Positions 1 through 6,078 of a DNA stretch of 8,743 nucleotides are shown in pieces. This stretch comes from AG-12 sp027339635. GTDB taxonomy: Bacteria > Chloroflexota > Dormibacteria > Aeolococcales > Bog-877. The notes under the pieces are model-generated. The model saw only the letters and a program-made list of their open reading frames with translations. It had not been told where the DNA came from and did no database searches. The first letter of the stretch is position 1, and every line of letters starts with the position of its first letter. The DNA lies in contig DAHWNZ010000079.1 of assembly GCA_027339635.1 (NCBI GenBank), forward strand, positions 1 through 8,743, read 5' to 3'. Position numbers and translations under genes: made by a program.

Positions 1-743
1 ACGGTTGTCCCGCGGTCTCCTCGAGAAAACGCGCCCTGCCGCCGGTCCGGCTGGCCCTCTTCCTCCGGGGCGCGTTCCAGGTTGGGCAGGCGCGGTGCCG
101 GATTTGCGACCGGCCCGGGATCACGCGACCGGCCGGTGAGCCCAAACCAACCGTCCCAGGCTCAAAGGGCAGCCCCCGCTCCTGGCTGCGGCAGCTGGCA
201 ACCATGATGAGGAAGGTCCAAACGGCCGGGAACGCGTCGATGAGCGCCTGGAGCTACTTCGCAACCGGGCACCACCCGGGACCGGGAGCCGAGCCCTGTC
301 TCTGCGGGTCACTTGATGTCCACTTCCTCCTGCCACCGTGGCCCAAGTGGGACCAGGGACATCTCCACCGCCGCCCCCGAGTGGCGCTGCCGGTACGAGA
401 GTGCGCCGCCACGGCTTCCGGAGCGCCGTGGTCCCCTTGGCCGCGCTCTGCGGTGTTGAGCGAGCGTGGAGCAACAGCTCACGTGCTCTCATGAGGGCCG
501 GCTTTCCACGCTCGGGCTCCGCCACCCCGGAGACTCCCCGCAAAGGAGGTCTGGACCTAGCCTGCGTCGTAGGGCTCGACGCGCCCCACTGGTGGGGTCG
601 GCTCGCCCAGTCCCGTGCCGCGACCGAAAGGCCCAATCACCCCAACGGGGGATGCCAGAGGCGGCGCGAGGCCCTAGCATTGCCCACGGTGGCCAGCGGC
701 CCTCAGGTCGGCTGGGCTGCAGACACGCTCTTGGGGGGATCTC
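1..743. other. Gene-free stretch upstream of the binding-protein gene
   Basis: No protein I recognise is encoded here on either strand. Several frames stay open for 100 codons or more, but their translations are rich in Arg, Pro, Gly and Ser, overlap each other and show no domain, as expected of chance open frames at this GC content. A minus-strand frame is open from an ATG at 205 to the left edge (68 codons, no family recognised) and could be the start of a gene lying to the left. A strong Shine-Dalgarno-like AAAGGAGGT at 542-550 has no ATG, GTG or TTG at a usable distance. A hairpin (CCCCA, loop CTGG, TGGGG) lies at 584-597. The stretch may be a long leader or decayed sequence; I see no convincing sigma70-type promoter. 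Confidence 0.5.
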
Positions 744-2696
744 GTGCAAAAGCTTCGCTGGCCTGGCGTCGGCTTCTTGAGGACCGTGGCCGTGGCGGCG
801 TCGGCCGCCGTCCTTCTTGCGGCGTGCTCCAACGCCGCCACGTCCAGCGGCACCACCAAGGGTGGTGTCGTCACCTTTGCGGAGTCACCGGGGTCAACTC
901 CGAACTACATCTATCCGATGGCGAGCAGCTCCTTCTTCACCTTCGCCAACATCGGAGAGTTCACCCCCAATCTCTACCTGCCCCTCTACTGGTTCGGTGA
1001 CCGGGGCAAGCCGGGCGTGAACGAGGCCCTCAGCGTCGCCAATCCTCCGGTGTTCTCCCACGGCAACACTGAGGTGACCGTAACCCTCAAGCACTGGGTC
1101 TGGTCCAACGGTCAGCCGATCACGGCGCGCGACATCATCTTCTGGATGAATCTGCTCAGCGCCGTGACCGACCCCCAGTCGCCCGCGATTGGCAGCAACA
1201 GCGCGCCGGGGCCGGGTTGGGGAGGGGACGTGCTCGGCGGGTTCCCCCAGAACGTGGTGAGCTACGCCGCCAGCGGCACCTACTCGGTGGTCTTCCACCT
1301 CAACGCCGCCTACAACCCGACCTGGTACTTCGACAACGAGCTGAGCCAGATATACACCATGCCCCAGGCCAGCTGGGACAGGCTCTCAGCCGCAGGGACG
1401 GTCGGGAACTACGACACCTCGGCCGCGTCAAGGGAGGTCGCTCCAAGCTCCTTGGGGCTGCCCGCCAACTCGTACATCCCGGTCGACCCGGGGACCGCCA
1501 GCAGCGGGGCCCTGGGGGTCGCCCAGTTCCTCAACCTGCAGTCGGAAGACCTCAGCACCTACGCCACCAACCCTCTCTGGAAGGTGGTCGACGGGCCCTT
1601 CAGGCTGAGCGCGTTCACGACCGGAGGGTACGCCAAGCTGGTCCCCAACAAGAGGTACTCCGGGCCCACCAAGCCCACCATCTCGGCGTTCGAGGAGCTG
1701 CCGTTCACCTCCGACTCGGCGGAGTTCGACGCGGTCAAGAGCGGCAGCCTCACGATCGGGTACGTGCCGAGCCAGGATCTGGGACAGACCTCCTCCCTGA
1801 GTCACCAGGGATATTCGGTGAACCCCTGGTACGTGTTCGGGTTCACCTACATCCCCTATAACTTCACCAACCCCACGGCCGGCCCGATCTTCAAGCAGCT
1901 GTACTTCCGCCAGGCGGTGCAGAGCCTGGTCAATCAGCCGGAGTACATCAAGGAGTTCGAGCACGGGGTCGGCACCATCAGCAACGGGCCGGTGCCGAGC
2001 TATCCCAAGAACAACGCCTACGAGAGCTCTCTGGAGGTGAAGGGTCAGGTGTATCCCTACGACCCTGAGAAGGCGGTGAGCCTTTTGCGTGGCAACGGTT
2101 GGACCGTGGTCCCCGGTGGCACCAGCTACTGTTCCAAGCCCGGGAGCTCCGCCGGCGAGTGCGGGGCCGGGATCGCGGCCAACCAGAAGCTGACGTTCAC
2201 CATGCTCTACGCCAGCGGCGCGACCGACCTCACCAACGAGATGGAGAGCCTGCAGTCCACCCTCCAGGCGAAGGCGGGAATCGACCTCACCATGTCGACC
2301 TCCACCACGGTGCTCAGCACCGTCTACAACTCCTGCACCCCTTCCACTCCCTGCAGCGGGTGGCAGCTGGCCGACTGGGGCACCGGAGCCTCCTGGGTCT
2401 ACCTGCCTGATTACCTCCCGACCGGAGGAGAGATCTTCTCCACGGGCGCATCCGCCAATCCTGGCTATTACTCGAGCGCGACCAACAACGCCAACATCCA
2501 GGCCACCCACACCGCGGCGACCGGGACCGCCGAGCTCAGCGCCCTGCGGACCTACGAGAACTACCTGGCGCGCCAGCTGCCGGGAATCTGGATGCCGAAC
2601 ATCCCCTATCAGGAGACGGTCTACAAGAGCGATCTCAAGGGACTCGTCCCCCAGGGGATCTACACCGAGATCTACCCCCAGCAGTATTCCTTCTAA
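744..2696 (+). CDS. Peptide-type ABC transporter substrate-binding lipoprotein (SBP family 5)
   Basis: Extracytoplasmic solute receptor of a peptide/oligopeptide/nickel-type ABC importer, lipid-anchored outside the membrane. The 650-residue product starts at GTG with a GGGGGGA ribosome site 4 bases upstream. Residues 1-27 form a lipoprotein signal (basic start, Ala/Val-rich core) ending in a lipobox LAAC with Cys28 as the lipidated residue. Family 5 landmarks follow in order: the LKHWVWSNGQPITARD block (115-130), a VVDGPFRL block near 281-288, YFRQAVQSLVN near 387-397 and YDPEKAVSLLRGNGW near 439-453. Two Cys pairs (463/473 and 531/537) could form disulfides. It is longer than the roughly 500-550 residues usual for DppA/OppA. 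No permease or ATPase gene adjoins it, so it is an orphan here or its partners lie elsewhere. The ligand cannot be read from sequence; peptides are inferred from the family and the neighbouring peptidases. Confidence 0.93.
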   Translation: MQKLRWPGVGFLRTVAVAASAAVLLAACSNAATSSGTTKGGVVTFAESPGSTPNYIYPMASSSFFTFANIGEFTPNLYLPLYWFGDRGKPGVNEALSVANPPVFSHGNTEVTVTLKHWVWSNGQPITARDIIFWMNLLSAVTDPQSPAIGSNSAPGPGWGGDVLGGFPQNVVSYAASGTYSVVFHLNAAYNPTWYFDNELSQIYTMPQASWDRLSAAGTVGNYDTSAASREVAPSSLGLPANSYIPVDPGTASSGALGVAQFLNLQSEDLSTYATNPLWKVVDGPFRLSAFTTGGYAKLVPNKRYSGPTKPTISAFEELPFTSDSAEFDAVKSGSLTIGYVPSQDLGQTSSLSHQGYSVNPWYVFGFTYIPYNFTNPTAGPIFKQLYFRQAVQSLVNQPEYIKEFEHGVGTISNGPVPSYPKNNAYESSLEVKGQVYPYDPEKAVSLLRGNGWTVVPGGTSYCSKPGSSAGECGAGIAANQKLTFTMLYASGATDLTNEMESLQSTLQAKAGIDLTMSTSTTVLSTVYNSCTPSTPCSGWQLADWGTGASWVYLPDYLPTGGEIFSTGASANPGYYSSATNNANIQATHTAATGTAELSALRTYENYLARQLPGIWMPNIPYQETVYKSDLKGLVPQGIYTEIYPQQYSF

Positions 2697-2722
2697 GAGA
2701 GCAGGGGCACTCACCCACCCGT

Positions 2723-2771
2723 CCGGCGGAGGCCCGGGGCTGCCGCCGGCGGGTTGGGCCCGGCCCAGCCC
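2723..2771 (+). repeat. Two back-to-back hairpins between binding-protein and hydrolase genes
   Basis: The first hairpin is a perfect 7-bp stem, CCGGCGG (2723-2729) with CCGCCGG (2743-2749), around a 13-base loop. The second is GGGTTGGGC (2751-2759) with GCCCAGCCC (2763-2771) around a 3-base loop, nine pairs including one G-T wobble. Neither is followed by a T-run. The first stem and its loop include GGAGG at 2728-2732, the best ribosome site in the gap. The second contains the TTG start (2754) and ends at the base before the ATG at 2772. The pair could weaken read-through from the upstream gene or restrict translation of the hydrolase. Structure is visible; function is inference. Confidence 0.45.
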
Positions 2772-3608
2772 ATGGCCGCTCTGGTTGCGGAGGAGGAGCT
2801 GAGCATCACGGACCCAATCCTGGCACTGAGCCTCACCGATCTGGCCAGCCGGACTCGCTGGTCCCGGCTCTCGGACCGGGTCTTCTACGCGGCCAGCACC
2901 ATGAAGGTGGCGGTCCTGGTAGAGGTATTCCGGCAGCATGAGGCGGGACTGCTCGACCTCGACGCCATGACCGCCGTCGCCACCACCTTCCCCTCTTCGG
3001 TCGGCGGCTCCCCCTTCTCCCTTTCCCCGGATGACGTCGATCCCGAGCTGGTGGCACTCGGTGGGAGCGCGGTCAGCATCCGCCACCTGGTCGAGCGCAT
3101 GATCACGGGCTCCAGCAACGAGGCGACCAACTGCCTGTTGCAGCTGGTCGGCCTGGATGGGATAAACCCGCTGCTGCGTCGGCTGGGCGCGACCCGCATG
3201 CGGGTGGAGAGGCTGCTGGGGGACCGGCGGGCGCAAGCCGCGGGCCGGGACAACCTGGTCACCACGTCCGACCTCTCCCGGCTGATGGCCCGGATCGCGA
3301 ACATGACCGCGGCCGGGCGGGAGAGCTGCCGCGAGATGCTGGCGATCCTGGAGCGCCAAGAGCATCGGCTGGAGATCCCCGCGGCTCTTCCCGCGGGCGC
3401 CAGGGTCGCCAACAAGACCGGCTGGATCGAGGGCATCCTCCACGACACCGCCGTGGTCTGGCCGACGGACGCGGCACCCTACGTCCTCAGCGTCTGCACC
3501 CAGGGCTATCCCACCCAGGAGGAGGCGAGACAGGCCATTAGGGCGGTGTCCGAGAGGGCCTGGGAGAGAAGGGAGCGGTTCCCAGGATCAGGCGGTCCTC
3601 TGCCCTGA
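2754..3608 (+). CDS. Serine hydrolase, class A beta-lactamase-like fold
   Basis: Penicillin-binding/beta-lactamase superfamily protein of 284 residues (from TTG) or 278 (from ATG at 2772). The nucleophile motif is STMK (Ser48-Lys51), the second motif reads SSN (120-122) in the context MITGSSNEATN where class A enzymes have SDN, and the third is KTG (221-223). The omega-loop region around 148-170 lacks the usual ExxLN, so the deacylating Glu of true class A beta-lactamases is not evident; peptidase, esterase or amidase activity is more likely than antibiotic hydrolysis. No signal peptide or membrane segment is visible, so it should act in the cytoplasm, unlike secreted beta-lactamases. It follows the binding-protein gene by 57 bases on the same strand and faces a YkfC-like peptidase, suggesting a role on imported peptides. 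The start is uncertain because both candidates lie in or beside a hairpin and lack a well-spaced ribosome site. Confidence 0.85.
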   Translation: MGPAQPMAALVAEEELSITDPILALSLTDLASRTRWSRLSDRVFYAASTMKVAVLVEVFRQHEAGLLDLDAMTAVATTFPSSVGGSPFSLSPDDVDPELVALGGSAVSIRHLVERMITGSSNEATNCLLQLVGLDGINPLLRRLGATRMRVERLLGDRRAQAAGRDNLVTTSDLSRLMARIANMTAAGRESCREMLAILERQEHRLEIPAALPAGARVANKTGWIEGILHDTAVVWPTDAAPYVLSVCTQGYPTQEEARQAIRAVSERAWERRERFPGSGGPLP

Positions 3609-3671
3609 GGGTCCGAGGTCGCACGCGCCCGGTCAGGCAGTCCCCGTGGACTTGGGAGCCGGTCCGGACCC
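3609..3671. terminator. Inverted repeat between convergent genes, possible terminator
   Basis: GGGTCCG (3609-3615), starting right after the hydrolase stop, is repeated inverted as CGGACCC at 3665-3671. The 49 bases between contain a smaller hairpin, GTCC/GGAC with loop CCGT (3640-3651). The right arm also overlaps a 10-bp palindrome, GGTCCGGACC (3661-3670). The next gene converges from the other strand (stop at 3791), so a bidirectional terminator is plausible. There is no T-run, so intrinsic termination is not assured. The remaining bases to 3790 show nothing else. Confidence 0.3.
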
Positions 3672-3790
3672 TGCGCTCCAGCCTGACGAGCCCCTCTCGT
3701 CTGCTCACGACCCAAGCCTCCGGCTCAAGAGCCGCCCGGGAGTCGCCCCGCGGAGGCGCCCGCCGGAAGATAGGGCGGAGCCCCTCGGAG

Positions 3791-4708
3791 TCAGCGGAGG
3801 CGGCGCCCCTGGGTGAGCCGGTCGGCGTAGGCCGGATCCTCCAGGGATGCCACCTCGACGCGGCGACCCGGGCGCGGAGCGTGGAGCATCGAAGAACGGT
3901 TGAGGGCCATGCCCACGTGGTGGACGCGGCCCTCGCCGCCTCGATCCGCGAAGAAGACCAGGTCACCTGCCCGTAGGTCCTGTGGTGCCACGTCGGCGCC
4001 CACCGTGGCCTGGTCGTGTGCGTCCCGCGGGACTTCGATTCCGTGCGCCCTGAGTACCAGCCAGATGAGCCCGGAGCAGTCGAGGCCGAATCCCGAGGTC
4101 CCGCCCCACAGGTACTCGATCCCAAGCAGGCGCCGGGCGGTCTCGACGAGCGCGCTCCCGTCTCTTAGCAGCTCCTGCTCGGGCAAGACCGCATCCGTCG
4201 GCGCCACGACCAGCAATCCCGTTCTGGTCTCCAGCTCGGCAGCTGGCGCGTCATGCTCTCGATGACCGTTGGCTCTTTGGGAGTAGAGGGGGGTTGCGAC
4301 GCTGAGCAGGAGACGCCCGGGCCTGCCCTCTGTGGTGATCTGCGCGTCGATGACGGGGCGCACCACCCGGTGCCGTTTGGTCGAGGGCTCCCGGCGGTCG
4401 TCCACCAACTGCTCCAGCGGCAGCCATCCAGGGTAGCCCCGCCGGTCAAGGGAGCTCGGTTGCCCAGGTATGTTGACCAGGGCCCAGCCGTGGCGCTCCT
4501 CCGCCACCAGGACGGGCTCACCCAGGAGAGCCTGGGTCACAACTCTTCCTCCGAGGTCCTGGCGCTCCTCAAGGCCAAGGGCCTCGACCCAGGCCCCGAC
4601 ATCTGGGGCGGAGCCGAGGACGTGGCGGTCGATAGGGCGCGGGGCCGAGGGATCGCTCCAAAGGGTGGCGACCGGCACCCCGATCAGGGCACGTGCGGCT
4701 GGGCTCAC
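3791..4708 (-). CDS. NlpC/P60 cysteine peptidase, YkfC-like (family C40)
   Basis: Probable gamma-D-glutamyl-L-diamino acid endopeptidase acting on murein-derived peptides. The 305-residue product starts at GTG without a clear ribosome site; GTG codon 11 is an alternative. Residues 11 to about 110 look like an SH3b region (VPVATLWSDP near the start, HGWALVNIPGQ at 73-83, GYPGWLPLEQL at 91-101), followed by a linker/second SH3-like part, then the NlpC/P60 domain from about 180. Cys211 sits in GLDCSGLIW, His264 in HHVGMAL and His276 in MLHAPRPG. The spacing of 53 and 12 residues is the same as I recall for the Cys/His/His triad of Bacillus YkfC. There is no signal peptide or lipobox, consistent with cytoplasmic peptide recycling rather than wall hydrolysis. 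It converges on the serine hydrolase rather than sharing its transcript. NlpC/P60 is near certain; the substrate rests on family resemblance. Confidence 0.92.
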   Translation of the reverse strand: MSPAARALIGVPVATLWSDPSAPRPIDRHVLGSAPDVGAWVEALGLEERQDLGGRVVTQALLGEPVLVAEERHGWALVNIPGQPSSLDRRGYPGWLPLEQLVDDRREPSTKRHRVVRPVIDAQITTEGRPGRLLLSVATPLYSQRANGHREHDAPAAELETRTGLLVVAPTDAVLPEQELLRDGSALVETARRLLGIEYLWGGTSGFGLDCSGLIWLVLRAHGIEVPRDAHDQATVGADVAPQDLRAGDLVFFADRGGEGRVHHVGMALNRSSMLHAPRPGRRVEVASLEDPAYADRLTQGRRLR

Positions 4709-5188
4709 TCGCAGTCACGCAGAAGGGGAGACCCCCGGTGCCCGTGGCGCGCACGCCGGGGCCCCTCACGCATAGGCATCTCACCCACCTGCTCAACATT
4801 ACTGAAGCGAAGGGCTGTTCGGTACTGGTGGCCGACGGACGGGATCTGAGCTGGCGGGGCGTGCCTGGGCGGAACCGATGTGTGCCCTGCCGCCGGGAGA
4901 CGATGTGGGCTCCCTCGCGTCACCATGGGAAGCCTGACCGAGAGGGACATGGCCGCTTGCTGGGATCAGCGGGCAGAGCGCGGCGCTATGAGGAAGCGGC
5001 AGATCCCCAGTCCCGCCCTCGGTGAGCTTCCAGCCGGTGCCAGGTGCTGCCGTTTGATTTGTGCTCGGTGCGATGGTGCGAGGTGCTGGGCCTGCGCTGT
5101 CGATGGCGGAGTTGAACCGCCTTTGGCTGCCCTCGCCATGACCAAGTTGTGCCCGGCCGTCCGGGCGGCACCCGCTCTGGAGGTCCTC
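4709..5188. other. Stretch without a recognisable gene
   Basis: This holds the 5' side of the NlpC/P60 gene and the 3' side of the DIP1984-type gene. Open frames on the plus strand (for example 4693-5025 and 4880-5269) run into the flanking genes, resemble no family and have no good ribosome site. A minus-strand element TTGAGC (4796-4791), 16 bases, TATGCG (4774-4769) could be a weak promoter for the NlpC/P60 gene. A small perfect hairpin GGCGG/CCGCC with a 7-base loop lies at 5105-5121. Otherwise I see nothing. Confidence 0.4.
5149..5171 (-). terminator. GC-rich hairpin downstream of DIP1984-type gene
   Basis: GCCCGG (5151-5156) and CCGGGC (5161-5166) form a perfect 6-bp stem with a 4-base loop. 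In an alternative register GTGCC (5149-5153) and GGCAC (5167-5171) extend the stem around a bulge. It lies 18 bases past the stop codon of the 5189-5698 gene in its direction of transcription. There is no T-run, so it would be a hairpin-only terminator or an mRNA 3'-end stabiliser. Confidence 0.35.
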
Positions 5189-5698
5189 CTACCTGCTGTC
5201 GCTTCCCGTGGGCCGCTCCTCCAAGAGGTCGGTCGCCCAATTCGCCGCCTGGATCTCAGTGTCAAGTAGGCGCCGGCGCTCGGCGATCTGGTCCGCCGTC
5301 CGTCTCAGCTCGGCGACCGGAAGATCGGTCACGTAGCGCAGCTCGGAGCGCATCTGCCGCTCCATGTGGCCATGGAGCCCGGGCCCCAGTGATCCCGAGC
5401 CGGCGTCGGCCACCGCCGTGTACAGGGCATGGCGCAGGGTGAGCACATCCCGCTCCGCCAAAGCGGCTGTCATGGTGCGCCCGGACGGGAGCGTCGTTCT
5501 GGCGTTGGTCAGATTGATCTGGCGAATGAGGGCCTCCAGCTGTTCCAGCATCCGGTCGGCGCGGGAGAGCAGGTCGTAGGCCGCCTCCGCCGGGGGCTCG
5601 CCCTCCTGGAAGCGCGCCGCACCCTGTGCCCTGGCCCGCAACTGGTCGTGCGCCCGCTTGCGATCGGCTCGCAGCAGCAGCGCCTCCGCCAGCTTCAT
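5189..5698 (-). CDS. DIP1984 family protein (septicolysin-like), function unknown
   Basis: A 169-residue protein of the DIP1984 family, named after a Corynebacterium diphtheriae protein; some members are annotated as septicolysin, but no biochemical role is established that I can cite. It starts MKLAEALLLRAD, the typical family opening, which supports the ATG at 5698 even though no strong ribosome site precedes it. Family-like blocks are QEGEPPAEA (31-39), INLTNARTTLPSGRTMT (61-77) leading into AERDVL (81-86), a SELRYVTDLPVAEL stretch (118-131) and IQAANWATDLLEE near the C terminus (149-161). It is highly charged with long helical heptad-like segments (residues 1-60 and 125-155), suggesting an antiparallel coiled coil. 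There is no signal peptide or membrane helix, so it is cytoplasmic. No neighbour shares its strand closely, so it is probably monocistronic. Confidence 0.88.
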   Translation of the reverse strand: MKLAEALLLRADRKRAHDQLRARAQGAARFQEGEPPAEAAYDLLSRADRMLEQLEALIRQINLTNARTTLPSGRTMTAALAERDVLTLRHALYTAVADAGSGSLGPGLHGHMERQMRSELRYVTDLPVAELRRTADQIAERRRLLDTEIQAANWATDLLEERPTGSDSR

Positions 5699-5726
5699 GA
5701 TGCAACCGTCGTGCTGCTGGGGGAAA

Positions 5727-5832
5727 TCACGGGCCCACGATATCAGCCCGGGCGGGCCGCAGCAGCAGATCCTTGGGGGCTGCCGCCACCGGTGCGGCGA
5801 GACGGTCGCGCTCAGCTTCGGTGCTCCCCCAT
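5727..5832 (-). pseudogene. Possible tiny ORF interrupted in a G-run, upstream of DIP1984 gene
   Basis: On the minus strand, GAGGAGG followed at ideal spacing by ATG (5832-5830) makes one of the best translation starts in the window, but the frame ends after six codons (TGA at 5814-5812). The start runs into five G residues. With one G fewer, the frame would continue about 34 codons to a TGA at 5729-5727, with C/G-rich third positions (segments EAERDRLAAP and KDLLLRPARADIV). This could be a real single-base deletion or insertion, a sequencing error, or chance. The product would match no family I know. It ends 28 bases before the DIP1984 start, so it could also be a leader ORF. Confidence 0.2.
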
Positions 5833-5941
5833 GGTCGCCTCCTCAGTGGCCGGCGGGGACCAGTGCCTGACAGGGCAGGAGCCGCTCAATCCTCGATCGG
5901 GCGCCCGGCCGGGACGGAATCCCCCTAAGCTCGGAGTCAGC

Positions 5942-5947
5942 AGGAGG
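5942..5947 (+). promoter_or_regulatory. Shine-Dalgarno AGGAGG before a short ORF
   Basis: A full AGGAGG lies 2 bases before ATG (5950) and 5 bases before an in-frame GTG (5953), making the GTG the better-spaced start. It is the strongest ribosome site in the divergent region 5699-6074 and belongs to the 42-codon ORF rather than to the phosphatase gene itself. Confidence 0.4.
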
Positions 5948-5949
5948 AG

Positions 5950-6078
5950 ATGGTGATCTCACTAAGCCGAGCGGCAGCAGAAGTACCCAGAACGGCACCT
6001 CAGCCGGTGGTGGCGGAGGGCGCGTTCCTGGCGAGCTCGCCCCAAGACGGTGGCGGGCCTCAGGGGATGGTCGGGTGA
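5950..6078 (+). CDS. Short ORF overlapping the HAD phosphatase start (possible leader peptide)
   Basis: This frame gives at most 42 residues (VISLSRAAAEVP near the start, GGGPQGMVG at the end), low in complexity, with no signal, membrane segment or known family. Two things speak for translation: the AGGAGG just upstream, and the stop TGA at 6076-6078, which overlaps the GTG start of the phosphatase at 6075 as GTGA, the classic arrangement for translational coupling. Against it, a chance open frame of this size is common at this GC content, and the phosphatase has its own acceptable ribosome site (AGGGGA, 6062-6067). If real it would couple phosphatase translation to upstream initiation. It could also be the remnant of a longer upstream gene. 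Confidence 0.3.
   Translation: MVISLSRAAAEVPRTAPQPVVAEGAFLASSPQDGGGPQGMVG

Noticed and set aside
1..205. Minus-strand frame open from ATG 205 to the left edge
   Set aside because: Sixty-eight codons without a ribosome site or family resemblance; kept only as a note in the left-stretch entry because it could continue outside the window.
542..550. AAAGGAGGT as ribosome site of an unlisted gene
   Set aside because: No ATG, GTG or TTG lies 4-12 bases downstream; only a CTG directly follows, leading into a frame that overlaps the lipoprotein gene.
121..636. 171-codon minus-strand frame in the left stretch
   Set aside because: Low-complexity Ser/Arg/Pro-rich translation with no ribosome site or recognisable motif; likely a chance frame.
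338..1000. 220-codon plus-strand frame across the left intergenic stretch
   Set aside because: It overlaps the start and signal peptide of the lipoprotein in another frame, is Arg/Pro/Gly-rich and resembles no family.
1428..3443. 671-codon open frame on the minus strand spanning two plus-strand genes
   Set aside because: It is the antisense shadow of the binding-protein and hydrolase genes, whose motifs are clear; its translation is compositionally biased (Gly, Arg, Val, Asp) and has no domain.
4769..4796. TTGAGC-16-TATGCG as promoter of the NlpC/P60 gene
   Set aside because: Both boxes are imperfect and such matches occur by chance; mentioned but not listed as a feature.
4253..4849. 198-codon plus-strand frame opposite the NlpC/P60 gene
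   Set aside because: Antisense to a gene with an intact catalytic triad; no domain in its own translation.
5105..5121. tRNA T-arm-like hairpin on the minus strand (GGCGG, TTCAACT, CCGCC)
   Set aside because: The loop fits the T-loop consensus, but the following ATCGACA has no matching TGTCGAT at the expected distance and no anticodon or D arm can be built.
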